A stretch of DNA of 64,000 nt from Pseudomonadota bacterium (GTDB taxonomy: Bacteria > Myxococcota_A > Polyangia > Polyangiales > Polyangiaceae): positions 1-64,000 of the forward strand of contig JAEYYX010000063.1 of the NCBI GenBank assembly GCA_023428245.1, given 5' to 3'. The notes under the pieces were generated by a model that was given only the letters and a program-made list of their open reading frames with translations, was not told where the DNA came from and did no database searches. Every line of letters begins with the position of its first letter. Position 1 is the first letter of the stretch. Shown here piece by piece: positions 9,138 through 17,824 of the stretch. A program made the translations under genes and the position numbers.

Positions 9138-9264
9138 CACAAAATTACCCTCGTCGCTTCCGAGCGGGCCCTTGCGCCACGCACTGCGCTGCCCGAGCAC
9201 CGAAGCTGTCCGGCATGCTACGATGCCTGCGGGCGGTGTCGAGGCTCAGGCCTTTTGGGCAGGA

Positions 9265-11592
9265 TCAATAGCGTGCCCGCGGCGCGGAGCGGGCACGTTT
9301 GCGCGGAGTTGTCTCGCTGGATGTTCCTTCTTCGCCCCCGCCGCTCTCATCGTTTCGCAAAGGCGCGAGCCCAGCGCGCAGAGCGGCGAGCAGCTCCTCT
9401 CGGGAGATCTGAGCGCCTTCACACTTCGCGACAAGGGCCGCGAGCGTCCCGCGCAGTTCGACGTCGTTTCCGTAGAAAGGCCGATCCAGGAGCTCGCCGA
9501 GGGCAGCGCGCGTGAGGCTCAGCGGCGTTCCTCGCCCGAGTGAGCCGAGGCGAGCGAGTTCGAAAGCGATCAGAGTTTGGAGATCTTCTGCGCGTTCTCG
9601 AAGCTCGGGGAGCACAATGACGGGCGCGCTGTGGGCCGGCGACAGAAGGGGCTTGGGGTCGGGTGCGCTGAGCAAGACGCGCGCGGGGGCTGAGCCGGAG
9701 AGGGCGAGCGGCGCCGGGCGTAAGAACTCGGTTAGGAGCGCCTCTCCGAGGAGATTGGCTCCCAGGACCAGTAGGGTGCCGCCTGCGGCCCGCCGGAACG
9801 CGGATGCGGGACCTGTGAGGAGAAGCTCTTCGAGCTCGGGCGCCCCGTGTCCATAAGGGGAGATGTCAAAGACGATCAGCGGGCCCAAAGTGCCGGTGAG
9901 GTGCAAGTAGGCGCCCCAAGGCACCGGGTCGACGCCCGCCGGTGTCTTGAGCAGGACGAGCCGTGCGTCTCGCTGCCCTTCGAGCTCTTGCTTGGTTTGG
10001 ATTGCCCGTGGGCTATGCCCAGCGACATTGAGCGGCAGAGCGAGTCGTTCCGCCTCGCTCTTGGCTCCGTCCTCGACAGCTTGGAACTTTTCTCGAAGAA
10101 CCTCAGCTTGGCTCCGTTCCTCGTCGAGCAATTTCCTGGCGGCGAGGTCGCGCGCCTGACTGCGGACGAGTGCTGAGTGGATCGAGACCAGCCCCGTCAG
10201 CTTTTCACCGAGGCGTCCCAAGGCTTCGGCTTCTTCGAAGCTGAGCCAGCTCGTGCGTCGACCTCTCGGAATGACGAGTAGTCCTACGGGACCATCCTCC
10301 TCTTGCAGGGCGACGACGACGCCCGCCTCATGGGCCAAGAACCAGCTCAGCACTTCGCGCACTTCAGGCTGCCGCACGGCTGCCCCTTCGAGGCTCTCCC
10401 GGCGGAGGACTCCGAAGGGTTCGAGGGACGCGAGCCGGTAGACTTCGCTGAGGAAGTCAGCCGGCTTTTCCCGAAGGAAGCCGCCGGTCTCGACCCAGAG
10501 CAGGCGACCCGGGTTCGCGGTCAGAATCTCGGGGCGATAGTTCGAGTGGACCTCGGAGACCACGAGCGAGAGCAAGACGCGCGTCATGGCGCGGTCCGGG
10601 TCCGGATCGAGAGAGGCGACTTCAGCGCGCAGGACGGCGCTCAAGAAGCGCTCAGCGCGCGGACGGAAGGGCTTGGCCACCGCATTCGCGAGGGCGCCGA
10701 GCAGCGCTGCCAGCGCGAAGGTGATGAGCGTGATGGTGACTGTGCGCTCGGGAGACTGGAGTGCGGTCCAGGCCAGTAAGGCGGACAGGGGGCCACCGAT
10801 CAACAGCAGCGTCATGAGGCCCCGCACGATCCGGGCGATGAGCGTGGGGTTCGGCGCGATCTTGGTGATGCCCACCGCTACGGAACCCCCGAGCAGGCAG
10901 TCGAGAGCGATCTTGTCGCTCTGGCCGATGTCCAAGAGGACGGAACCGAGCGCCACCATTAGAGAGGTGAGCAGCAGGGCGAGCCCGGCTTTCGAGCGAT
11001 CGAGCGTTCCGAGCTCGAGGCCGCGCAGGAAGTAGATTCTGCCCTCTGCGGCGAGCAGCAGGAGCAGGCTGCCGAGAGCGGAGAAGGTGAGCGCGGTGTC
11101 GAGGGCAAGCGGAGGGAGTGGGATGAGGCCCGGAGCAACCAGGGCCAGGAGCGCAGCGAGCGTCGCTGGTGCCCACAAAGCGCTCAGGGCGAATTGGATG
11201 TCGCGCGCTTGGGCCCTCGGGGGGACGCGACGGAACCCGGGAGGGGCTTCAACCGAAGTGATGAGGAGCAAGGTGCCGAGCGCTGCGGCGTGGACTGCGA
11301 TCGCCTCGATGAGACGCGTGAGCGGTCCGTCTCCTCGGAGGCTGAGCGGGATCAGAAAAAGAACGAGCCCCGAGAGCAGAAGTTCGAGGGGTCGCTCGGG
11401 CCCGACCAAGCGATGAGCGCTCCGGTACCGATCGGCTCTCGTGAGAAGGAACCCGAGCAGCAGCGGGGCCAATAGTGGCGGGGCCAGCGCGAGCCAACTC
11501 GGAGCCGGGCCCGATCGGTTGGCGATGAGCGCGAGCGAGAAATAGGTAACGACCCCGATGGGGAGCAGGAAGCGCCGCTTGAGGTCGAACAC
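9265..11592 (-). CDS. Membrane protein with GAF-like and degenerate sigma-54-activator-like domains
   Basis: A 775-residue protein. About eight hydrophobic segments fill residues 1-300, followed by a GAF-like region (~330-460) and a charged coiled-coil-like helix (SQARDLAARKLLDEERSQAE). The last 250 residues resemble a sigma-54 activator AAA+ domain: VIVLPELRERAEDLQTLIAF matches the usual PPLRERxEDI segment, and RPFYGNDVELRGTLAALV matches PWPGNxRELxN. A Walker A lysine motif and the GAFTGA loop are not recognisable, so ATPase and sigma-54 remodelling are probably lost. There is no HTH; the C-terminus is a basic tail. It lies upstream of the kinase on the same strand, with ~130 bp between. Confidence 0.7.
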   Translation of the reverse strand: MFDLKRRFLLPIGVVTYFSLALIANRSGPAPSWLALAPPLLAPLLLGFLLTRADRYRSAHRLVGPERPLELLLSGLVLFLIPLSLRGDGPLTRLIEAIAVHAAALGTLLLITSVEAPPGFRRVPPRAQARDIQFALSALWAPATLAALLALVAPGLIPLPPLALDTALTFSALGSLLLLLAAEGRIYFLRGLELGTLDRSKAGLALLLTSLMVALGSVLLDIGQSDKIALDCLLGGSVAVGITKIAPNPTLIARIVRGLMTLLLIGGPLSALLAWTALQSPERTVTITLITFALAALLGALANAVAKPFRPRAERFLSAVLRAEVASLDPDPDRAMTRVLLSLVVSEVHSNYRPEILTANPGRLLWVETGGFLREKPADFLSEVYRLASLEPFGVLRRESLEGAAVRQPEVREVLSWFLAHEAGVVVALQEEDGPVGLLVIPRGRRTSWLSFEEAEALGRLGEKLTGLVSIHSALVRSQARDLAARKLLDEERSQAEVLREKFQAVEDGAKSEAERLALPLNVAGHSPRAIQTKQELEGQRDARLVLLKTPAGVDPVPWGAYLHLTGTLGPLIVFDISPYGHGAPELEELLLTGPASAFRRAAGGTLLVLGANLLGEALLTEFLRPAPLALSGSAPARVLLSAPDPKPLLSPAHSAPVIVLPELRERAEDLQTLIAFELARLGSLGRGTPLSLTRAALGELLDRPFYGNDVELRGTLAALVAKCEGAQISREELLAALRAGLAPLRNDESGGGEEGTSSETTPRKRARSAPRARY
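9272..9297 (-). terminator. Hairpin at the 3' end of the membrane-receptor gene
   Basis: CGTGCCCGC at 9272-9280 and GCGGGCACG at 9289-9297 are perfect inverted repeats with an 8-nt loop. They encode the last residues before the stop at 9265-9267. No T-run follows on the minus strand, so terminator activity is uncertain. Confidence 0.25.
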
Positions 11593-11805
11593 GGGCCCCG
11601 GATGCTAGCCTGAAACATGGCAGGCAGGGAGCGGACACTTACTTTTCCTCACTCGGCATGTGCGGGCTGAGCGTCAGGCGGTGCTCCCAAGTCTGAAGCC
11701 GGCGGATTGCCAGGGAAGGCGCCGCTCGCTATTGCTCAAGAGAGAAATCGGACTGGGGTGCCGAGATGCCGTTTGTCCGAGGGGCCTGTCCCCGCGAGTG
11801 CACGA
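11593..11805. promoter_or_regulatory. Divergent intergenic region before the phoH-like gene
   Basis: About 210 bp lie between the start of the minus-strand receptor gene and the ATG of the PhoH-like gene. Promoters for both must be here, but I cannot assign confident -35/-10 boxes. An in-frame start at 11707 would extend the PhoH-like protein into it without any recognisable domain. Confidence 0.3.
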
Positions 11806-13122
11806 ATGAAGAAAAACTACGTTCTCGACACGAATGTCCTCCTCCACGATCCCCAATGTATCTACAAGTTTGAGGACAACGATCTCTACGTTCCGATTTA
11901 TGTGATCGAGGAGATCGATACATTCAAGCGAGACTCGGGGGAGCGCGGTCGGAACGCTCGCAGTGTTGTCCGGAATCTGGATGCCCTCCGAGAGGGGGGC
12001 GGAACTCTCGCTGCGGGAGTTCCCGTGGGCGACGGAGGTTCTCTTCGTGTTTACGTGCCCGATAAGAAGTCTGTGCTGGCGGTGGCCCTGAAGCCGAGCG
12101 CCGGTGACAACGCGATCCTTCAAGCGGCTCTCGACATTCGGGACGCTGCCGCCGGCAAAAAGACAGTCTTCGTGACGATGGACGTCTCGTTGCGGATTCG
12201 CGCAGACGCTCTCGGTCTCGAGACGGAGGCCTACGAAAACCAGACTGTTGATCCCGATCGACTTGAGTCGGGCATCACGGAGATCTCCGTCTCTCCGGAA
12301 GAGCTGCAGCGCTTCTTCAAAGAAGGCCGCCTCGAGATCCCGAGGCGCGACATCCCCGCGAACGGTAGCGTGATGCTGTGCGAGCTCGGGCTCCAGGATC
12401 GAACGGGCCTTGGGCGCTTCGATCCGAAACAAGGCGCCGTTCGTCAGCTCATCACTCCGCGCGAAGGCATCGCGGGCATTCGCCCGCGCAACCGTGAGCA
12501 GGCCTTTGCTCTTGACTTGCTCCTCGATGACAGTGTGAAGCTCGTCACACTGATCGGCTCGGCCGGTACAGGCAAGACCTTGCTTGCGCTGGCGGCGGGG
12601 CTCTCGCGTGTCGTCGAAGGAGGAGCTTTCACGCGCCTCTTGATCAGTCGTCCCGTTATGCCGCTCGGACGAGACCTCGGCTATCTGCCGGGGGACGTGG
12701 ACGAGAAGCTCGGCCCCTGGATGCAGCCCCTCTACGACAACCTCGAGTATCTATTGGTCGCGGGTGGCGGGAAACGTCGCGGTTTCCGCGGTTTCGAGGA
12801 GCTACTCGACAGCGGACAGATTCAGGTCGAACCCCTGACCTACATTCGTGGCCGCAGCCTGCCGGCTCAGTTCGTCATCGTCGACGAGGCGCAGAACCTC
12901 ACGCCGCACGAGGTCAAGACCGTGGTCACTCGCTGCGGCGAGGGGACGAAGATCGTGCTAACAGGCGATCCATATCAAATTGATAATCCTTACGTTGATG
13001 CCACGAGCAACGGCCTCTCCTTGATTGCCGATCGGTTGCGCGATGAAACGATCGCTGGACACGTCCTGCTCACCAAGGGCGAGCGCAGCGAGCTCTCGAA
13101 CCTAGCGGCTTCGAAGCTCTGA
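11806..13122 (+). CDS. PhoH-family protein with N-terminal PIN domain
   Basis: A 438-residue protein. Residues ~1-130 form a PIN nuclease-type domain (YVLDTNVLLHDP, then VIEEIDTFKRD and a later acidic TMDVSLRIRAD). The C-terminal half is a PhoH ATPase with Walker A GSAGTGKT, SRPVMPLGRDLGYLPG, Walker B-type FVIVDEAQN, and LTGDPYQIDNPY. PIN-PhoH (PhoH2/YlaK-type) proteins are thought to be RNA helicase-ribonucleases. ATG 11806 is chosen because it starts directly at the PIN fold (MKKNYVLDTNV); upstream sequence is not conserved-looking. The following peptidase gene starts about 14 bp after the stop, so the two may be co-transcribed. Confidence 0.9.
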   Translation: MKKNYVLDTNVLLHDPQCIYKFEDNDLYVPIYVIEEIDTFKRDSGERGRNARSVVRNLDALREGGGTLAAGVPVGDGGSLRVYVPDKKSVLAVALKPSAGDNAILQAALDIRDAAAGKKTVFVTMDVSLRIRADALGLETEAYENQTVDPDRLESGITEISVSPEELQRFFKEGRLEIPRRDIPANGSVMLCELGLQDRTGLGRFDPKQGAVRQLITPREGIAGIRPRNREQAFALDLLLDDSVKLVTLIGSAGTGKTLLALAAGLSRVVEGGAFTRLLISRPVMPLGRDLGYLPGDVDEKLGPWMQPLYDNLEYLLVAGGGKRRGFRGFEELLDSGQIQVEPLTYIRGRSLPAQFVIVDEAQNLTPHEVKTVVTRCGEGTKIVLTGDPYQIDNPYVDATSNGLSLIADRLRDETIAGHVLLTKGERSELSNLAASKL

Positions 13123-13135
13123 CCGGGAGGGGACG

Positions 13136-14185
13136 CTGGAAACCTCAGGCGCCCCTCCGCCGCGGCGGGCCGAGCTCGACCGCATCGAGGAGCGCCTCTT
13201 GGATCTCGAAGCCAGGATTTGCCTGCTCGATCGAGCAACCCCCACCGGTTTTTCGGCGGCGGTTGCTGCGATAGTGGAGGGAGCGGCGCCGCTCTCGGAG
13301 TCGCAGCTGCCGGTTCGTCCGCTCCGGGACCTCGACGCACTTCGTGGAGAGCTCGCGCGCGCGGATCATGAACTCGCTCGACTCGCTCCGGACTTGCGTT
13401 GCGACCTGTTGAAGGAACGAGTGGCCGAGCTCGACTCGGAGGCCGCGAGGGCAGCGCTCCTCGGAAGCGACATAGTGCGGAAGGCGACCCTCGACCTCCT
13501 TACGCCCTTTCACGGGCTCCTGATCGAAGGCGATGCCCTAGCGCGCGTTTGGCTCCGGGCGGGTGTCATCGAGGAAGACAGCGAGCCGCTCGTCTCCCTC
13601 GAAGAACTTGCGCGGCGCGAAGTTGCGGAGCGCGAGCTACCGATTCAAGTCGTTGCGCGAGATATGCCGAGCCGGGCGGCGGCTGGTGCGGGGACGCTCT
13701 TCGTGCAGCGGCGTCTTCAAGTCCCGTGTTCGCTTGGGGAGCGGATCCTCCTGCATGAGCTCGAGGCTCACCTTCTGCCCCGCCTCGAGGCTCAGCGCTT
13801 TGGCGCGCCCTTCGCGATAGGTCCAGTACTGTCCGGACTCGACGAGGAGGGATTTGCGCTTGAGCTTGAGCGGCGCGGCGGTTTCCTCAAAGGATCTCGT
13901 CGCCGGGAACTTGCGCACCGCTACCAGGCGGCTCGAGCCGTCCTCGAAGGCGCACCTCCCAGATCGATTGTGACGGAGCTCTGTGATCTCGGTCACCAAA
14001 GGGACGAAGCTGTGCGGATCTGGGCGCGAGCGGCGCGTGGTCCCGGGCTTGGGAGAGACGTCGTTTACCTCGTAGGCTATCTCCGCGTCTCCCGCGCGCT
14101 CAAGGAGCGCCCGAGCCTAGAGAAATGGTTTCGTCGCGGGAGGATGAGCGTTGAGGCTGCCGAGCGACTCGAAGCTTGTGTGTGA
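13136..14185 (+). CDS. DUF1704/MATCAP-like metallopeptidase, probable CTG start
   Basis: About 349 residues. The active-site region reads LLHELEAHLLPRLEAQRF, an H-E-x3-H motif like the HEIGTH of the DUF1704/MATCAP (tyrosine carboxypeptidase-like) family, followed by GLDEEGFAL, corresponding to the QEGLA motif. These suggest a zinc peptidase; the substrate is unknown. The first ATG/GTG/TTG in frame is TTG 13199, which would cut into a helix (AELDRIEERLLDLEARICLL). The reading frame is open upstream, and GGAGG at 13126-13130 sits 5 nt before a CTG at 13136, so I infer a CTG start. It follows phoH closely and converges on exonuclease III. Confidence 0.65.
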   Translation: METSGAPPPRRAELDRIEERLLDLEARICLLDRATPTGFSAAVAAIVEGAAPLSESQLPVRPLRDLDALRGELARADHELARLAPDLRCDLLKERVAELDSEAARAALLGSDIVRKATLDLLTPFHGLLIEGDALARVWLRAGVIEEDSEPLVSLEELARREVAERELPIQVVARDMPSRAAAGAGTLFVQRRLQVPCSLGERILLHELEAHLLPRLEAQRFGAPFAIGPVLSGLDEEGFALELERRGGFLKGSRRRELAHRYQAARAVLEGAPPRSIVTELCDLGHQRDEAVRIWARAARGPGLGRDVVYLVGYLRVSRALKERPSLEKWFRRGRMSVEAAERLEACV

Positions 14186-14219
14186 GAGGGCCGCAGGGTG
14201 AGTGGGCGCGTCGGAACGG

Positions 14220-15023
14220 TCAGAGATTTGTGAACTCTGCGACTACGGGGGTGTGATCGGACGGGCGCGTCCAGGCGCGGGGCTCGCGATCGATGTGCGC
14301 GCGGACCAGTCCCGGGGTCGCCAGCCGATTGCCGAGTAGGTAGTCGATGCGGAGGCCACGATTCCTTCGGAATGCCTGCATGCGATAGTCCCACCAGGAG
14401 AAGAGCCCCGCCTCACTGGACGACTCTCGGAACAGATCGACGAGCCCGAGCGAAAGCAGGGCGTCGAAGGTGGCTCGCTCCTCTTCGCTGAAATGGAGCT
14501 TGCCGGCCATCTGGACAGGGTCGAACACATCTCGGGCATCCCGGGCGATGTTGAAGTCTCCGCCGACCACGAGAGGCATCGCTGGCGAATCGCCGACCAG
14601 GCCTTGGGCGCTGAGGGTTTCGCCGAGTCGCCTGAGGAAGGCGAGCTTCTCAGGGTAGGCAGGTGAGTCGAGGGCTTTTCCGTTGGGGACGTAGACGGAG
14701 CAGACGCGGATCGGCCGGCCCGCGGGGCTCTTGACGGTCCCGAAGATGAGACGGCGCTGTTCGGCCGGGCCTTCGCTGCCGACGAACTCGGTCTCGACGT
14801 CCTCGATGGGTGAGCGGGCGATAATGGCGACGCCGTTATAGGAGGATTGCCCTGTACGCACGGTCGAGTAGCCGAACGGAAGGAACGTTTCGACGGGAAA
14901 TTCGCTGTCTTTCGCCTTCGTCTCTTGGAGCAAAAGGACGTCCGGCGCCCGCTCCCGGAGGAAACGCTCGACGAGGTCGACGCGGGCCCGGACGGAGTTG
15001 ATATTCCAGGTAGCTATGTGCAT
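14220..15023 (-). CDS. xth: Exodeoxyribonuclease III
   Basis: A 267-residue enzyme of the usual ExoIII/AP-endonuclease length. Visible catalytic motifs in order: IATWNINSVRAR, LLLQETK (metal Glu), YNGVAI, VYVPNG, GGDFNIA (Asp/Asn), RIDYLLGN and the terminal PSDHTPVVAEF with catalytic Asp-His. It removes 3'-blocked ends and cleaves abasic sites in base-excision repair. It is divergent from the TonB-dependent receptor gene, with 59 bp between the starts, and converges on the peptidase gene. No oddities are seen. Confidence 0.95.
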   Translation of the reverse strand: MHIATWNINSVRARVDLVERFLRERAPDVLLLQETKAKDSEFPVETFLPFGYSTVRTGQSSYNGVAIIARSPIEDVETEFVGSEGPAEQRRLIFGTVKSPAGRPIRVCSVYVPNGKALDSPAYPEKLAFLRRLGETLSAQGLVGDSPAMPLVVGGDFNIARDARDVFDPVQMAGKLHFSEEERATFDALLSLGLVDLFRESSSEAGLFSWWDYRMQAFRRNRGLRIDYLLGNRLATPGLVRAHIDREPRAWTRPSDHTPVVAEFTNL

Positions 15024-15082
15024 GAAGAGGAAAGGGGGGACCGCGGATAGGCTTGCGGCGAGACCGCTTCGCTTCTACCTAG

Positions 15083-17824
15083 GTGCTCGTGCCGAGCAAG
15101 CGCCGATCTCTCCTTGCGCTGAGTGTGCTCCTCTTTACAGGCCAAGGGCTGAAAGCCGCGGAAGAGTCGGTGCCGAGCTCTCCGCCTGCTGGCGATCCCG
15201 GCCCTACCACCGACCCTGCGCCTGCGGACATTGATCGGCCTTCGGTTATTATGCCGGAGCTCGAGTCCTACGTGGCCCCGGTTTATCCGGAGGAGATCGG
15301 TCCCGAGAGACCCGCTTCGACCGTACGCCTCCAGCTCACCGTCGAAGCGGACGGGTCGGTGAGTGAGGCTTTGGTGATGGAGGCGAGTCACCAGGGCTTC
15401 GATGAAGCCGCGACCAAGGCTGCGCGATCTCTCAAGTTCCGGCCGGCCCTCGTCAATGGCCAACCGCGCAAGGTGAAGATCGGGTTCGAGTATCAGTTCG
15501 AGCCTCCCGAAACCGCTCAGCCCGAGCCCGAACCCGCACCTGCCGAAGTTCCAGCGGTGACGTGGGGGGATCTCGAGGGTACCGTCTTCCTTTCCGGTCC
15601 CGACACGCCGCTGCCCGGCGTGGACGTTCTCGTGACCGACCCACTCGGGAATCAGTACGCTGCTGTCACGGACGAAGAGGGGCGCTTCCGGATTGAAGGG
15701 CTCCCCCCTGGCGTTTATCGCGTCCAAATCCAGCCGGACGGGTTCGAGAGCTATCAGGGAGATGAGTCGATCACGGCAGGCGAAGCGACAGCTGTGACCT
15801 ATCGGCTCGCACCCCAAGCCGCCGAAAACGAGATCATCGTGCGCGGAGAGCGTCCGCCCCGCGAAGTCACCAAGCGCACCCTCCAAAGGCGCGAGATCGA
15901 GCGAATCCCCGGCACGTCCGGTGATGCCTTGCGCTCGATCCAGAGCTTGCCTGGTGTTGCGCGTCCTCCGGCTCTCGCGGGCCTTCTGATCGTGCGCGGT
16001 TCAGCGCCTCAAGACACGGGTTACTTCGTCGACGGCACTTCGGTTCCGCTCATCTACCACTTCGGTGGCCTCTCGAGCGTGATCCCGACCGAGCTTCTTG
16101 ATCGGATCGACTTCTATCCCGGTAACTTCTCCGTGCGCTACGGCCGCGTCATGGGCGGTATCGTGGACGCGGGCTTCCGCTCCCCGAACACTGATTGTTA
16201 CGGGCCCTACGGCGCTCCGACGGAACGAAAAGGATGCTTCCATGGAATGGCGCAGGTCGATCTGATCGATGCGCGCGTTCTTGTACAGGGGCCGATCGCG
16301 AAGAATTGGACCTTCGCCGTCGCCGGGCGACGCAGCTACATCGACTCCTGGCTCAAGCCGGTGCTCGAGAGCGCTGGCGCGAGCGTGACCTCGGCGCCTG
16401 TCTATTACGACTATCAGGTGCTCGTCGATTACAGCTCGGAGCCGGGCGAAAGACTCAGCCTCCGCTTCTATGGCTCCGACGATCGCTTCGAGACGATCAT
16501 TACGAACCCCGCGGCCAGTGAGCCGGGATTCGGCGGGAACCTCAGGTACGCGACTGCGTTCTCCCGGGTGCAGGCGCTCTACCAAAAAGACCTGACGGAT
16601 CGCGTCTCGATCGATGCTCAGCTCTCGGTCGGCACCGAGTCCCTCGACTTCGGTCTCGGTGGGAACCTCCGTTTCGATCTCAGGACCATCCCGGTCTATC
16701 TGCGGAGCGAGATCGGCTACAAGGTCCATCGCACCCTGCGCGCGAACCTCGGACTCGACTTCTCGCTCTCTCCCTACGATATCTTCGTCCGCGTACCTCC
16801 CCCGCTTCCGAGGGGACAAACCGCCGATCAGCCCCTTTCGACCAGGCCTTCTATCGAGTCCTCCGATAGCGGGGCGGTGTTTCGGCCGGCCTGGTACGCG
16901 GACCTCGAATGGCAGCCCACGCCTCGCTTCCGCTTCGTGCCGGGTCTGCGTGTCGACTTCTCGCGAGACTCAGGTCAGACCGACGTGAGCCCGCGCGTCA
17001 GCGCTCGCTATTCTCTCTTCTTGCCGGAAGACGATGCTCCCTGGGGCAAAGGACGCACCACCGTCCTCAAGGCGGGTGTGGGTCGTTTCGCCCAGCCTCC
17101 TCAGTTCCAGGAATCGAGCGCACAGTTTGGAACTCCTGGCGTCGGCAGCAACTTCGCGTACCACTATTCGCTTGGCGTCGAACAGGGCCTCACCGATCAC
17201 CTGGATCTCACGGTGGAAGGTTACTACAAGGATCTGAGCGCGCTCGTCTCCAGCGCACCGGGTGCGAACAACAAAGTCATCTACGATACCGAGGGCCGAG
17301 GTCAGGTCGTGGGTCTCGAGACGTGGCTGAAGTACCGAGCTGACGATCGCTTCTTCGGCTGGGTCTCTTACACGCTCAGTGAGAGCCTCAGGCAAGACCG
17401 GCCCGACCAGGAAAAATACCGGTTCCAATACGATCAGACTCACAACCTCATCCTGCTCGGCAGCTATCGTCTTGGCCGGGGCTGGGAAATCGGCGCTCGA
17501 TTTCGCGTGGTGAGCGGACAGCTCGCCACCCCGACCGTCGGGCGTCCGGCGCTTCCGGCGATATTTGCAGGCGACTCGGGGACTTACGTAGCGATCGAAG
17601 GCCCCCGCTACAGCGAGCGACTGCCTCTCTTTCACCAGGTGGACGTGCGGATCGACAAGCGCTGGCAGTTTAGGGACTTCCGTCTGAACGCCTATCTCGA
17701 CGTCCAGAACGTCTACAATAACGCTGCGGTAGAGTCCTACGTGTACGGCTTCGATTACAGCCAGAAAGCTTACAACACAGGCCTACCGATTCTGCCGAGC
17801 CTTGGTCTGCGGGGGGAGTTCTGA
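15083..17824 (+). CDS. TonB-dependent receptor with N-terminal TonB-like and carboxypeptidase-regulatory domains
   Basis: A 913-residue outer-membrane receptor. After a signal peptide (RRSLLALSVLLFTGQGLKA), residues ~50-140 match a TonB C-terminal/AgmX-type module: VRLQLTVEADGSVSEALV and KAARSLKFRPALVNGQPRKV. Residues ~155-240 form a carboxypeptidase-regulatory-like beta-sandwich (LPGVDVLVTDPLGNQYAAVT). A plug domain follows (IPGTSGDALRSIQSLPGVAR, RGSAPQDTGYFVDGTSVP), then a ~530-residue beta-barrel ending in aromatic F. It should import a large ligand with TonB energy; the ligand is unknown. Start is GTG 15083. Its stop overlaps the ATG of the next gene (TGATG), so translation is probably coupled. 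Confidence 0.9.
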   Translation: MLVPSKRRSLLALSVLLFTGQGLKAAEESVPSSPPAGDPGPTTDPAPADIDRPSVIMPELESYVAPVYPEEIGPERPASTVRLQLTVEADGSVSEALVMEASHQGFDEAATKAARSLKFRPALVNGQPRKVKIGFEYQFEPPETAQPEPEPAPAEVPAVTWGDLEGTVFLSGPDTPLPGVDVLVTDPLGNQYAAVTDEEGRFRIEGLPPGVYRVQIQPDGFESYQGDESITAGEATAVTYRLAPQAAENEIIVRGERPPREVTKRTLQRREIERIPGTSGDALRSIQSLPGVARPPALAGLLIVRGSAPQDTGYFVDGTSVPLIYHFGGLSSVIPTELLDRIDFYPGNFSVRYGRVMGGIVDAGFRSPNTDCYGPYGAPTERKGCFHGMAQVDLIDARVLVQGPIAKNWTFAVAGRRSYIDSWLKPVLESAGASVTSAPVYYDYQVLVDYSSEPGERLSLRFYGSDDRFETIITNPAASEPGFGGNLRYATAFSRVQALYQKDLTDRVSIDAQLSVGTESLDFGLGGNLRFDLRTIPVYLRSEIGYKVHRTLRANLGLDFSLSPYDIFVRVPPPLPRGQTADQPLSTRPSIESSDSGAVFRPAWYADLEWQPTPRFRFVPGLRVDFSRDSGQTDVSPRVSARYSLFLPEDDAPWGKGRTTVLKAGVGRFAQPPQFQESSAQFGTPGVGSNFAYHYSLGVEQGLTDHLDLTVEGYYKDLSALVSSAPGANNKVIYDTEGRGQVVGLETWLKYRADDRFFGWVSYTLSESLRQDRPDQEKYRFQYDQTHNLILLGSYRLGRGWEIGARFRVVSGQLATPTVGRPALPAIFAGDSGTYVAIEGPRYSERLPLFHQVDVRIDKRWQFRDFRLNAYLDVQNVYNNAAVESYVYGFDYSQKAYNTGLPILPSLGLRGEF

